Assembly: GCF_900103785.1 (NCBI RefSeq)
Contig: NZ_FNHE01000003.1
Span: 372,001 to 436,000 of the forward strand
Reading direction: 5' to 3'
Source of the DNA: Geodermatophilus siccatus
GTDB taxonomy: Bacteria; Actinomycetota; Actinomycetes; Mycobacteriales; Geodermatophilaceae
Length of the DNA: 64,000 bases
The notes under the pieces were generated by a model. That model ran no database searches and was not told the DNA's origin. It saw only the letters and a program-made list of their open reading frames with translations. Both the position numbers and the translations under genes were made by a program. Each line of letters opens with the position of its first letter. The first letter of the stretch is position 1. Positions 42,602 through 53,049 of this stretch are shown here, piece after piece.

Positions 42602-44428
42602 GTGCTGGCCCTGACCCCCCGGCCGCTGCAGACGGCGGGGGAGCGTGCGCTCTTCGCCGAACTGGCCCGCTGGGACACGGGCGGCGCGGTCCGGGGTGCG
42701 GTCGTCGCCTCCCTGCCGGTCCTCGACGGGCCGGTGGGCCGCCGGATCTCCGACGCGGTGCTCTTCGTGCCGGAGGGCCTGGCCGTGGTCCGCATCGCCG
42801 AGGTGGCCCGGCAGCGCGGCGTGGTCACCGCGCTGCCCGAGGGGGCGTGGACCGTCGGCCCCGAGCCCGGCCGCCCGGGCGAGGTGCTGCAGCTCTCCGG
42901 CGGCGGGTCCACCCCGCTGGACGGGCTGATGCGCGCCGGCATGGACACCGCAGTGCGGCTGCGCCGCGCCGGCCTGGAGCCCGGCCGGATCGCCCGGCTG
43001 ACCGTGCTGGTCGGCGACCTCTCCGGCCTGGTGCCCGCCGACGGCGACCTCGGCGAGGGCGACCAGGTCGCGCTGCTCGAGCCCCGCTCGCTGCTGCTGG
43101 GCATCGCCCGCTCGGCCCGCTACACCGGCGTCGCCAACCCGCGCCTGTGGACGACGGCCGACGTGCGCGCCGCCCTGGAGGCCCTCGAGCTCGACGGCCG
43201 GGTGCCCACCACCCAGGAGCTCAACGGCGAGGGCTTCCCGTACTCGCCCTACGTCCTGCGGACGCCCGAGCTGCTCGCCCCGGCCGCGATGGCCGCGGCG
43301 GTGGCGGGGGCGGAGGCCGGGGGAGCGGCCCCGGTGCCGGTGGCGCACCACCCCGCGCCGCACGCCGCCGCGCCCGAGCCGATGCGTCCGCTGGTCGACC
43401 CGGCGGCCGCCGCGGCCGTGGCCGCCGCCGCCATCCGCGCCGACGAGGAGGCCGCCCGCGCCGCAGCCCCTGCCTACGCACGCGCCCAGGACCTCGCCGT
43501 CGCTCCGGTGGCCCCGCCGTCGACCGCGGCACCGGACCTGGCCGCACCGTCGGCTCCCGTCGTCCGGGACACCCTGGTCGGGCCCACCGTCGGCGTCCGC
43601 GAGGAGGACACCGGCGGCCTCGGCGGGCTGTTCGCCGACGCCGAGCCCAGAACCGCTCAGCCGGTCGCCGCCGAGCCGGTCGCTGCCCCACCCGCCGCGC
43701 CGCCGGTCCCGGTGGAGCCCCCGGCCCGGCCGCCGGTCGCCTCCGGTACCCGCCCGGCCGGCGTCCCCCTCGTGGGACCGCGCCGGCGGCAGCGCTCACC
43801 GCGGCGGACCGCGCTGCTCGTCGCGGCCGCGCTGCTGCTCGTCGTCCTCCTCGGCGTGGGCGTCACCGCGGTCCTCGGCGGGGACGAGGCGGCGAACGCC
43901 GGTGCGTCGCCGTCCACCGCCGCGCAGGGCGGAGCGCTCGGCGAGGTCGCCGGCGGGCCGCAGCCCGGGCAGATCGAGACGGTCGACGGCCGTACCTTCG
44001 TCGCCCAGCGGGTGCAGACCGATCCCACCTGCGTCGGCAACGCCTACGGCACGGTGGCCGACTTCTTCGCCGCCACCGACTGCGCGGGCCTGGCGCGGGC
44101 GCTGTACTCCACCGACGTCGGCGGCCGGCCGGTCGTCGTCTCGGTCTCGGTGGCCGACATGGGGGAGGAGAGCGGCGCCCTGGCGCTGCGCGCGCTGACC
44201 GACCGGAACGGCAGCGGCAACGTCAGCGACCTGCTGCGCGAGGGCGTCCGCTACCCGGGGGGTCCCGCGCAGCTGTCCGGGGCCGAGTACGCCAGCGCCG
44301 TCTCGGGCAGCAGCGTGACGATCGTGGAGACCGCCTGGGCCGGACCCGGGTCGACGGGGTCGACCGCCGACCTCGACGTCGTCGCCTCGACCGCGCTGGT
44401 GCTGCCCATGCCCCAGTCCACCCCGTGA
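42602..44428 (+). CDS. Single-span membrane protein with cytoplasmic domain and extracellular C-terminal domain, 608 aa
   Basis: Not recognised. Residues 1-215 form a globular cytoplasmic domain (RALFAELARWDTGG, DAVLFVPEGLAVVRIAEV) that faintly resembles nuclease-related (NERD-like) proteins, but no catalytic motif can be confirmed. Residues ~225-395 are Ala/Pro-rich and disordered. One helix (TALLVAAALLLVVLLGVGVTAVL, ~405-427) crosses the membrane. An extracellular domain with two Cys follows (DPTCVGNAYG and AATDCAGLARALYSTD). GTG at 42602 is the start. Its role is unknown. Confidence 0.75.
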   Translation: MLALTPRPLQTAGERALFAELARWDTGGAVRGAVVASLPVLDGPVGRRISDAVLFVPEGLAVVRIAEVARQRGVVTALPEGAWTVGPEPGRPGEVLQLSGGGSTPLDGLMRAGMDTAVRLRRAGLEPGRIARLTVLVGDLSGLVPADGDLGEGDQVALLEPRSLLLGIARSARYTGVANPRLWTTADVRAALEALELDGRVPTTQELNGEGFPYSPYVLRTPELLAPAAMAAAVAGAEAGGAAPVPVAHHPAPHAAAPEPMRPLVDPAAAAAVAAAAIRADEEAARAAAPAYARAQDLAVAPVAPPSTAAPDLAAPSAPVVRDTLVGPTVGVREEDTGGLGGLFADAEPRTAQPVAAEPVAAPPAAPPVPVEPPARPPVASGTRPAGVPLVGPRRRQRSPRRTALLVAAALLLVVLLGVGVTAVLGGDEAANAGASPSTAAQGGALGEVAGGPQPGQIETVDGRTFVAQRVQTDPTCVGNAYGTVADFFAATDCAGLARALYSTDVGGRPVVVSVSVADMGEESGALALRALTDRNGSGNVSDLLREGVRYPGGPAQLSGAEYASAVSGSSVTIVETAWAGPGSTGSTADLDVVASTALVLPMPQSTP

Positions 44429-44439
44429 CCGGCGGTCGC

Positions 44440-44531
44440 CCCCCCGGGACGATCAGCTGAGCTGACCCTCCCGGCTCCTGGCCCACGCCCAGTGGTGAGC
44501 CAGGACCCCGGACGATCAGCTCACCTGATCA
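44440..44531. terminator. Convergent-gene gap with paired repeats
   Basis: GGACGATCAGCT occurs at about 44449 and 44511, each with an adjacent AGCTGA or CACCTGATCA partner. Between them CCTGGC and GCCAGG can pair. The region lies between two convergent stops (44428 and 44532) and probably ends both transcripts. Confidence 0.45.
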
Positions 44532-45137
44532 TCAGGGGACGTTCCAGGCGGTCGCGGCGGCCTCGGCCATCGCGGCGAGCAGCGCGGCCGTCCGGCGGCG
44601 CGGCAGCCGGCCGGCGCTGTGCGGGGTCGAGTTGACCAGCCCGAAGACGGCGTGCGCCCGGGCCCGGTTGGTCGCGGCGTCCGACGTCGGGTGCACCCGG
44701 CCCAGGACGTCGACCCACACCTCGACGTAGCGGCGCTGCAGCCGGCGCACCTGCGCGGCGTCGTCGTCGGCCAGCGAGCCGAGGTCGCGGTCGTGCACGG
44801 TGATCAGCGCGGGGTTGTCCAGCGCGAAGTCGACCTGGAAGGCGATCAGCGTGCGCAGCTGCGCCATCGGGTCGTCGCCGGCGGCGGCCACCCGTGCGGT
44901 GCCGCCCTCGAGCAGCCGCTCGCTGATCCGCAGCAGCATCTCGGCGAGCATCGCGTCCTTGCTGGCGAAGTGCCGGTAGATCGCCGGGCCGGTCACGCCG
45001 ACCGCCGCGCCCACGTCGTCCACCCCCACGGCCCGGGACCCGCGCTCGGCGAACAGCTGTGCGGCGGCCTGCAGGATCTGCTCGCGGCGCGACGGGCGGG
45101 TCGCGTCCGCGTGCAGCGCGGTGTTGGCGTCCGTCAC
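44532..45137 (-). CDS. TetR family regulator of the acyl-CoA carboxylase locus
   Basis: A 201-residue regulator. The helix-turn-helix is at ~18-65 (REQILQAAAQLFAERGSRAV, VGVTGPAIYRHFASK). The C-terminal domain has the usual acyl-type TetR pattern (MAQLRTLIAFQVDFALDNP). GTG at 45137 is the start. It diverges from the carboxylase beta-chain gene across 57 bp that hold an 11-bp perfect inverted repeat. It probably represses both directions and is relieved by an acyl-CoA or related metabolite, as in similar loci of other actinomycetes. Confidence 0.85.
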   Translation of the reverse strand: MTDANTALHADATRPSRREQILQAAAQLFAERGSRAVGVDDVGAAVGVTGPAIYRHFASKDAMLAEMLLRISERLLEGGTARVAAAGDDPMAQLRTLIAFQVDFALDNPALITVHDRDLGSLADDDAAQVRRLQRRYVEVWVDVLGRVHPTSDAATNRARAHAVFGLVNSTPHSAGRLPRRRTAALLAAMAEAAATAWNVP

Positions 45138-45144
45138 GGCGGCG

Positions 45145-45187
45145 ATGTTAACGGTCGTTGACCCCGTTCGTGAACCACCGTTAACAT
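45145..45187. promoter_or_regulatory. Operator for the divergent TetR/carboxylase promoters
   Basis: ATGTTAACGGT (45145-45155) and ACCGTTAACAT (45177-45187) are perfect inverted repeats with a 21-bp gap. The left arm belongs to a second, imperfect palindrome GTTAACG..CGTTGAC. The spacing fits two TetR dimers. The site covers the whole divergent promoter. Confidence 0.75.
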
Positions 45188-45194
45188 CCCGGCC

Positions 45195-46808
45195 GTGGAC
45201 GCCCCCGTGCTGGCCGGCAGGCCGACGACCGACGGCGCGGCCGCCGCGCGCAACGCCGAGGCGCACGCCGCGCTCGTCGCCGACCTCGCCGAGCAGCTGC
45301 GCCGGGTGGCGCTCGGCGGCGGGGAACGGGCCCGGAAGCGGCACACCGCGCGGGGCAAGCTGCTGCCGCGCGAGCGGGTCGACGCCCTGCTCGACCCGGG
45401 CAGCCCGTTCCTGGAGCTCTCGCCGCTGGCCGCACACGGCATGTACGGCGGCGAGGCGCCGGCCGCCGGGATCATCACCGGCATCGGCCGGGTCGCCGGC
45501 CGGGAGGTCGTCGTCGTCGCCAACGACGCCACCGTCAAGGGCGGCACCTACTACCCGATGACGGTGAAGAAGCACCTGCGGGCGCAGGAGGTGGCGCTGC
45601 ACAACCGGCTGCCCTGCGTCTACCTCGTCGACTCCGGCGGGGCCTTCCTGCCGATGCAGGACGAGGTCTTCCCCGACCGCGAGCACTTCGGCCGGATCTT
45701 CTACAACCAGGCCACCATGTCGGAGGCCGGCATCCCGCAGATCGCCGCCGTCCTCGGCTCCTGCACCGCCGGCGGGGCGTACGTGCCGGCGATGAGCGAC
45801 GAGGCGGTCATCGTCCGCGAGCAGGGCACGATCTTCCTGGGCGGTCCACCGCTGGTGAGGGCCGCGACCGGTGAGGTGGTCACCGCCGAGGAGCTCGGCG
45901 GGGGAGACCTGCACAGCCGGGTCAGCGGGGTCACCGACCACCTGGCCGAGGACGACGCGCACGCCCTCCAGCTGGTGCGCCAGATCGTCGGCACCCTCGG
46001 CCCGCGCACCCCGCGGCCGTGGGACGTCGAGCCGGCCGAGGAGCCGCTGCACCCGCCGGAGTCGGTCTACGACGTGGTCCCGCCCGACCCGCGCACGCCC
46101 TACGACGTCCGCGAGGTCATCGCCCGGCTGGTCGACGGCAGCCGGTTCGCCGAGTTCAAGCCGCTCTACGGGCAGACGCTGGTCACCGGGTTCGCCCGGC
46201 TCCACGGCCACCCGGTCGGCGTCGTGGCCAACAACGGCGTGCTGTTCGGCGAGTCCGCGCTCAAGGGCGCGCACTTCATCGAGTTGTGCGACCGGCGCAG
46301 CACCCCGCTGCTGTTCCTGCAGAACATCTCCGGGTTCATGGTCGGCCGCGACTACGAGGCCGGGGGCATCGCCAAGCACGGCGCCAAGATGGTCACCGCC
46401 GTCGCCTGCGCGCGGGTGCCCAAGCTGACCGTCGTCATCGGCGGCTCGTTCGGGGCCGGCAACTACTCGATGTGCGGCCGGGCCTACTCGCCCCGCTTCC
46501 TGTTCACCTGGCCCAACTCCCGCATCTCGGTCATGGGCGGGGAGCAGGCGGCCTCGGTGCTCGCCCAGGTGCGCCGCGACGGGCTCGAGGCCCGCGGCGA
46601 GGAGTGGCCGGCCGAGGACGAGGAGGCGTTCAAGAAGCCGATCCGCGACCAGTACGAGACCCAGGGCCACCCCTACTACGCCACCGCCCGGCTGTGGGAC
46701 GACGGCGTCATCGACCCCGCCCAGACCCGCACCGTGCTCGGCCTCGCGCTGTCCGCCTGCGCGAACGCCCCCTTGGAGGAGGTTGGCTATGGCGTCTTCC
46801 GGATGTAG
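45195..46808 (+). CDS. mccB: Acyl-CoA carboxylase, carboxyltransferase (beta) subunit, methylcrotonyl-CoA type
   Basis: A 537-residue carboxyltransferase. The N-terminal half has the acyl-CoA-binding oxyanion segment [16 protein letters not shown], and the C-terminal half has [20 protein letters not shown] and the second oxyanion region [16 protein letters not shown]. The [15 protein letters not shown] stretch is typical of methylcrotonyl-CoA or AccD1-type subunits in leucine breakdown. GTG at 45195 is the start. The biotin-carrying partner is at 47650 rather than adjacent. Ferritin (opposite strand) and a 61-aa gene separate them. Confidence 0.9.
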   Translation: MDAPVLAGRPTTDGAAAARNAEAHAALVADLAEQLRRVALGGGERARKRHTARGKLLPRERVDALLDPGSPFLELSPLAAHGMYGGEAPAAGIITGIGRVAGREVVVVANDATVKGGTYYPMTVKKHLRAQEVALHNRLPCVYLVDSGGAFLPMQDEVFPDREHFGRIFYNQATMSEAGIPQIAAVLGSCTAGGAYVPAMSDEAVIVREQGTIFLGGPPLVRAATGEVVTAEELGGGDLHSRVSGVTDHLAEDDAHALQLVRQIVGTLGPRTPRPWDVEPAEEPLHPPESVYDVVPPDPRTPYDVREVIARLVDGSRFAEFKPLYGQTLVTGFARLHGHPVGVVANNGVLFGESALKGAHFIELCDRRSTPLLFLQNISGFMVGRDYEAGGIAKHGAKMVTAVACARVPKLTVVIGGSFGAGNYSMCGRAYSPRFLFTWPNSRISVMGGEQAASVLAQVRRDGLEARGEEWPAEDEEAFKKPIRDQYETQGHPYYATARLWDDGVIDPAQTRTVLGLALSACANAPLEEVGYGVFRM

Positions 46809-46812
46809 CCGC

Positions 46813-47337
46813 TCACGCCCCCGCGACCGGTGGCGCCGTGGGGTCGGCGGCCTCGGCCTTGACCTCGCGCAGGACGTAGTCCTCGATCGTCTCGAGGTCG
46901 TGGGTGGAGCGCTTCACGACGGTGAGCAGGTCGCTCATCTTGCTGACCTCCTCGATCTGCTCCTTGATGAACCACTGCATGAACTGGTCGGAGGCGAAGT
47001 CGTTCTCCCGCCGGGCGACGCCGATCAGCGCGTTGATCTGCTCGGTGACGCGCTTCTCCTGCTCCAGGGCCAGGGCGACGGGGGCGACGACGTCGGCGAA
47101 CTCGCTGACCGGGGCGGGGATGCCGGGGATGCGGACCGGCGCGTCGGAGTCGAGCAGGTACTTGACCATCATCATGGCGTGCTCGCGCTCCTCGAGCGCC
47201 TGGTCGAAGAAGAGCTGCGCCGTCCTCGGCATGGTCAGCTCGTCGAAGTAGACGGCGCACGCCACGTACTGCTGGTGCGCGGCGAACTCGTTGCCGATCT
47301 GCGTGTTCAGCAGCTCGACGAAGGCGGGGGCGGCCAT
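46813..47337 (-). CDS. Ferritin (non-heme iron storage)
   Basis: A 174-residue four-helix ferritin. Ferroxidase ligands appear in NEFAAHQQYVACAVYFDE and LEEREHAMMMVKYL (ExxH), with a third site in EQINALIGVARREND. The Met heme ligand of bacterioferritin is not evident, so it is of the ferritin (BfrB-like) type. ATG at 47337 is the start. The iron box at 47413-47431 lies 76 bp upstream; in mycobacteria IdeR activates ferritin genes from upstream sites. It is inserted between carboxylase genes and converges on mccB with a 4-bp gap. Confidence 0.92.
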   Translation of the reverse strand: MAAPAFVELLNTQIGNEFAAHQQYVACAVYFDELTMPRTAQLFFDQALEEREHAMMMVKYLLDSDAPVRIPGIPAPVSEFADVVAPVALALEQEKRVTEQINALIGVARRENDFASDQFMQWFIKEQIEEVSKMSDLLTVVKRSTHDLETIEDYVLREVKAEAADPTAPPVAGA

Positions 47338-47412
47338 CGGGTCTCCCGGACGTGTGCGGTGGCGGTCACCGCACGCTATCCGGTGACACGCCGGTGCCGG
47401 TGGACCACTGGG

Positions 47413-47431
47413 GAAGGCGAGGCTAACCTCA
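47413..47431. promoter_or_regulatory. Iron box (DtxR/IdeR-type) between ferritin and the 61-aa gene
   Basis: GAAGGCGAGGCTAACCTCA agrees at 14 of 19 positions with the consensus, including a perfect GGCTAACCT core half. It is 76 bp upstream of ferritin and ends 5 bp before the start of the small gene. The site would activate ferritin or repress the small gene, or both. Confidence 0.7.
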
Positions 47432-47435
47432 CCGC

Positions 47436-47621
47436 GTGGGGAAGTCCGCGCGCATGCCGAAGAAGAAGTGCTGCCAGGACAAGCCGCGCTGCAAGCGGTG
47501 CCCCCTGCGGGCTCTCGCCGAGGGGACGCTCCCGCCGGGCTACACGGTCAAGAAGCGCCGCCTGGTCAAGCTGGACAAGGCCGACAAGGTCCTCGCCAAG
47601 AGCACCCGCAAGGCGGCCTGA
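47436..47621 (+). CDS. Small Cys/Lys-rich protein, 61 aa
   Basis: The N-terminus reads KKKCCQDKPRCKRCPLRALA, with four Cys in a CC-x6-C-x2-C pattern that could bind zinc or iron. The rest is very basic (VKKRRLVKLDKADKVL). Similar small Lys/Cys-rich actinomycete proteins carry no assigned function to my knowledge. GTG at 47436 is the start, with ATG at 47454 as an alternative. It lies only 5 bp after the iron box, so iron should control it directly. It precedes the carboxylase alpha-chain gene by 28 bp and may be co-transcribed with it. Confidence 0.65.
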   Translation: MGKSARMPKKKCCQDKPRCKRCPLRALAEGTLPPGYTVKKRRLVKLDKADKVLAKSTRKAA

Positions 47622-47649
47622 CCACACCCCCGGCGGGGGGTGCTGAGCG

Positions 47650-49632
<1,983 letters not shown>

Positions 49633-49634
49633 CC

Positions 49635-50789
49635 GTGCTGGACTACCGGCTCGACGAGGAGACCGAGGCCCTGCGCAAGGTCGTGCGGGAGTTCGCGCAG
49701 GACGTGATCGCCCCGCAGATCGGGGAGTTCTACGAGCGCGACGAGTTCCCCACCGCGATCGTGCGGCAGATGGGTGAGCTGGGCCTGTTCGGCCTGCCCT
49801 TCCCCGAGGAGTACGGCGGTTCGGGTGGCACCTACTTCACCCTGTGCGTGGCGCTCGAGGAGCTCGCGCGGGTCGACTCGTCGGTGGCGATCACCCTCGA
49901 GGCCGGCGTCTCGCTGGGCGCGATGCCGATCTACCGGTTCGGGACCGAGGAGCAGAAGCAGCAGTGGCTGCCCCGGCTGTGCAACGGGGAGGCGCTGGCC
50001 GCGTTCGGGCTGACCGAGCCCGGCGGCGGCTCGGACGCCGGCGCCACCAGCACCACCGCGCGCCTGGAGGACGGCCACTGGGTGGTCAACGGGTCCAAGG
50101 CGTTCATCACCAACTCCGGCACCGACCTGACCGAGCTGGTCACCGTCACCGCGGTCACCGGCACCCGGCCCGACGGCGGCAAGGAGATCTCGGCGATCGC
50201 CATCCCGTCGGGGACGCCGGGCTTCAGCGTGGGCAAGCGGTACTCGAAGGTCGGCTGGAACGCCTCGGACACCCGCGAGCTGTCGTTCAGCGACTGCCGG
50301 GTGCCGGCGGAGAACCTGGTGGGGGAGCGCGGGCGCGGCTACGCGCAGTTCCTCTCCATCCTCGGCGAGGGCCGGATCGCGATCTCAGCGCTCGCCGTCG
50401 GGCTGGCGCAGGGCTGCGTCGACGAGTCGGTGAAGTACGCGGCGCAGCGGGAGGCGTTCGGGCAGCCGATCGGCCGCAACCAGGCGATCCAGTTCATGAT
50501 CGCCGACATGGAGGTGCGCGCCTCCACCGCACGGCTGGCCTACTACCGGGCGGCCGAGAAGATGCTGCGCGGCGAGCCGTACGCGCGGGAGGCCTCGATC
50601 GCCAAGCTGTACAGCTCCGAGGTGGCGATGGACAACGCCCGCTACGCCACCCAGGTGCACGGCGGCTACGGCTTCATGAACGAGTTCCCGGTGGGCCGCT
50701 TCTACCGCGACGCGAAGATCCTCGAGATCGGTGAGGGCACCAGCGAGGTGCAGCGGATGCTCATCGCCCGCGACCTCGGCGTCGGCTGA
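49635..50789 (+). CDS. Acyl-CoA dehydrogenase, isovaleryl-CoA or related short/branched-chain type
   Basis: A 384-residue flavoenzyme of full family length. Signatures are GLTEPGGGSDAG and GGYGFMNEFPVGRFYRDAK, followed by IGEGTSEVQRMLIARDLG with the C-terminal catalytic Glu region. GTG at 49635 lies 2 bp past mccA, with GGGGAGG ahead, so it is translationally coupled. Together with the carboxylase it fits leucine breakdown (isovaleryl-CoA to methylcrotonyl-CoA, then carboxylation). Exact chain specificity is inferred from the neighbours. Confidence 0.9.
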   Translation: MLDYRLDEETEALRKVVREFAQDVIAPQIGEFYERDEFPTAIVRQMGELGLFGLPFPEEYGGSGGTYFTLCVALEELARVDSSVAITLEAGVSLGAMPIYRFGTEEQKQQWLPRLCNGEALAAFGLTEPGGGSDAGATSTTARLEDGHWVVNGSKAFITNSGTDLTELVTVTAVTGTRPDGGKEISAIAIPSGTPGFSVGKRYSKVGWNASDTRELSFSDCRVPAENLVGERGRGYAQFLSILGEGRIAISALAVGLAQGCVDESVKYAAQREAFGQPIGRNQAIQFMIADMEVRASTARLAYYRAAEKMLRGEPYAREASIAKLYSSEVAMDNARYATQVHGGYGFMNEFPVGRFYRDAKILEIGEGTSEVQRMLIARDLGVG

Positions 50790-50928
50790 GGAAGGACCCG
50801 TCAGGGCCCGGGTCAGGCGTCCGCCCCCGCGCAGCGACGTGCGGTCCCGTGGCCGCTCCCGGGGCTATGGTGCGCGGGCACCCGAGCCCAGGGGCACCCG
50901 GTCACGACGGGGACGACGGAGAACGCGC

Positions 50929-51783
50929 ATGTGCACGGAGCACACGGGCAGGGTGGCGCAGCAGGCCCGCGAGGGGACCGGGGCCGGCTTCTCCCGGCGG
51001 ACGGCGCTGGTGGGCGGCGCGGCCGCGGCCGTGACCGCTGCGCTGACCGGCACCGCTCGGGCCGAGGACCGGACACCGCGAGCCCCGGGCTGGGGCCGTC
51101 GCGGCCTGTGCGACCTCACGCACCCGTTGACCACGAGCCTGCCGATGTTCGTGCCGACCGAGGCGCCGACGCGCCGCACCGTCGTGACGATCGAGCAGAA
51201 CGGCTACTACCAGCAGGAGTGGCGCCTCGTCGAGCACACCGGCACCCACGTCGACGCGCCGGGACACTTCACGGCGGGCGGTCGCCTCGCGCCCGAGCTG
51301 CGGATCGACGAGCTCGTCACGCCCGCCGTCGTCATCGACATCAGCTCGCGTGCGGCGGACGAGCCCGACACCGTCGTGACGATCGACGACGTCCGCGCGC
51401 ACGAGCGGCGGCACGGCCGCATCCCGGACGACGCCGCCGTGCTCATGAACTCCGGCTGGGGCAGCAGGTTCGGCGATCCGGAGGCCTACCGCGGCGCCGA
51501 CGCGACAGGGACGCTGCACTTCCCCGGCTTCGGTGCGGACACCTGCGAGTGGCTGCTGGAACGCCGCCGCATCCGCAGCCTCGGCGTCGACACGCTCAGC
51601 ATCGACCCGGGCGCGTCCACGACCTTCGACACCCACCTCCTGCTCACCGGCGCCGACCGCTACGGGCTGGAGAACCTCGCCCACCTCGACCGCGTCCCAC
51701 CCACGGGCGCGACGATCGTGGTCGGCCTCATCCCGTTCGAGGAGGGTTCGGGCGGTCCCGCCCGCGTCCTCGCCTCCTGGTGA
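50929..51783 (+). CDS. Tat-exported cyclase-family metal-dependent hydrolase
   Basis: A 284-residue protein of the cyclase/kynurenine formamidase family. The N-terminus carries a twin-arginine signal (SRRTALVGGAAAAVTAALTG, Arg23-Arg24) ending near ARA-ED. The metal-binding motif HTGTHVDAPGHF is at 103-114, and a further conserved segment is SLGVDTLSIDPG. It probably hydrolyses a cyclic amide or ester outside the cell with a divalent metal. ATG at 50929 has GGAGA ahead. It is a single gene between the leucine locus and glycerate kinase. The substrate is unknown. Confidence 0.85.
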   Translation: MCTEHTGRVAQQAREGTGAGFSRRTALVGGAAAAVTAALTGTARAEDRTPRAPGWGRRGLCDLTHPLTTSLPMFVPTEAPTRRTVVTIEQNGYYQQEWRLVEHTGTHVDAPGHFTAGGRLAPELRIDELVTPAVVIDISSRAADEPDTVVTIDDVRAHERRHGRIPDDAAVLMNSGWGSRFGDPEAYRGADATGTLHFPGFGADTCEWLLERRRIRSLGVDTLSIDPGASTTFDTHLLLTGADRYGLENLAHLDRVPPTGATIVVGLIPFEEGSGGPARVLASW

Positions 51784-51810
51784 ACCCGCCGGCGCGCCCC
51801 GGACGCCCCG

Positions 51811-52944
51811 TCAGGCCGGGGTCGGCAGGTGCTCGGCGGCGATGCGCTGCGCCAGGCGCTCCAGCAGCGGGCCGGCCTCGGCCATGCAGCGCGCGGGGTC
51901 CGGCTCGAGGTCGGTGAGCGCGGCAGCGGCGTCGATGCCGGCCTCCCGCAGCGCCGCGTCCTGCAGGTCGCGCCGCCCGCAGACGGCGACCACCGCGGGG
52001 ACGCCGGCCGCTCGAGCCCGGCGGGCGACGCCGACCGGCGCCTTGCCGCGCAGGCTCTGCTCGTCCAGCGACCCCTCACCCACCACGACCAGCTCGGCCC
52101 CGGCCACCAGCCGGTCGAAGCCGAGCAGGTCCAGCAGCAGGTCGATGCCGGGCCGCAGCTGCGCCCCGAGGACGGCGAGGGCCGCGAACCCCACCCCGCC
52201 CGCGGCGCCCGCGCCCGGCTCGTCGCGCAGGTCCCGGCCGGTGGCCTCGGCGACCGCGTCGGCCAGCCGGGCCAGGCAGCCGTCGAGGTGGACGACGTCG
52301 TCGCGGTCGGCGCCCTTCTGCGGGCCGTAGACCGCCGCGGCGCCCGAGGGGCCGGTCAGCGGGTTGTCCACGTCGCAGGCGACGACCACCTCGGCGCCCT
52401 GCAGCGCGGCGGTCACCCCGCTGACGTCCACCCGGGCCAGCCGCTCCAGCCCCGCGCCGCCGGGCCCGACCGGTGCGCCGTCCGCGTCGAGCAGCCGCGC
52501 GCCGAGGGCCTGCAGCAGTCCGGCGCCGCCGTCGGTCGTGGCGCTGCCGCCGATGCCGAGGACGACCCGGCGGGCACCGGCGGCCAGCGCCGCGGCGACG
52601 ACCTCGCCGGTGCCGCGGCTGGTGGCGGTGCGGGGCGCGAACCGGCCCCCGGGCAGTCGGCCGAGCCCCGAGACGTCGGCCATCTCGACGACGGCGACGT
52701 CGCCGAGCCGGGCGTAGGCGGTCTGCACCGGCTCGCCGGTCGGGCCGGTCGCGGTGACGGGCACCGCCTCGTAGCCCGCGGCCAGCGCGGCGGCGAGGGT
52801 GCCGTCACCGCCGTCGGCGACCGGCAGGCAGCTCACCTCGACGTCCGGCCGGCCGGCGGTGAGCCCGCGCGCGACCGCGGCGGCCACCTCGGGAGCGGTC
52901 AGCGATCCCTTGAACTTGTCCGGGGCGACGAGGACGCGAGGCAT
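51811..52944 (-). CDS. Glycerate 2-kinase (GarK/GlxK family)
   Basis: A 377-residue kinase with the family opening MPRVLVAPDKFKGSLTAPEV, the phosphate-binding region LPVADGGDGT, and GIGGSATTDGGAGLLQALGA. The C-terminal part has GSLDEQSLRGKAPVGVARRA. It phosphorylates D-glycerate, feeding glyoxylate-derived carbon into glycolysis. ATG at 52944 is the start. It is a single gene on the minus strand, downstream of the quinone oxidoreductase gene and separated from it by a family 1 hairpin. Confidence 0.92.
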   Translation of the reverse strand: MPRVLVAPDKFKGSLTAPEVAAAVARGLTAGRPDVEVSCLPVADGGDGTLAAALAAGYEAVPVTATGPTGEPVQTAYARLGDVAVVEMADVSGLGRLPGGRFAPRTATSRGTGEVVAAALAAGARRVVLGIGGSATTDGGAGLLQALGARLLDADGAPVGPGGAGLERLARVDVSGVTAALQGAEVVVACDVDNPLTGPSGAAAVYGPQKGADRDDVVHLDGCLARLADAVAEATGRDLRDEPGAGAAGGVGFAALAVLGAQLRPGIDLLLDLLGFDRLVAGAELVVVGEGSLDEQSLRGKAPVGVARRARAAGVPAVVAVCGRRDLQDAALREAGIDAAAALTDLEPDPARCMAEAGPLLERLAQRIAAEHLPTPA

Positions 52945-52989
52945 TGCCCGATCCTGTCAGCCGGCCTGGTCCCGGGTCCCGCGACGGGT

Positions 52990-53044
52990 GACCCTTCTGC
53001 AGGGTCCCGCCGCGAGCCCGCGAGCGGTGGGGGGCAGAAGGGTC
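52990..53044 (-). repeat. Structured intergenic repeat, family 1, copy B
   Basis: Arms GACCCTTCTGC (52990-53000) and GCAGAAGGGTC (53034-53044) are a perfect 11-bp stem. The loop is 33 nt with the core CCCGCC, GAGCC and GGTGGG. It starts 5 bp past the stop of the minus-strand oxidoreductase gene. Its stem differs from copy A but still pairs perfectly. Confidence 0.8.
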
Positions 53045-53049
53045 CTCTC

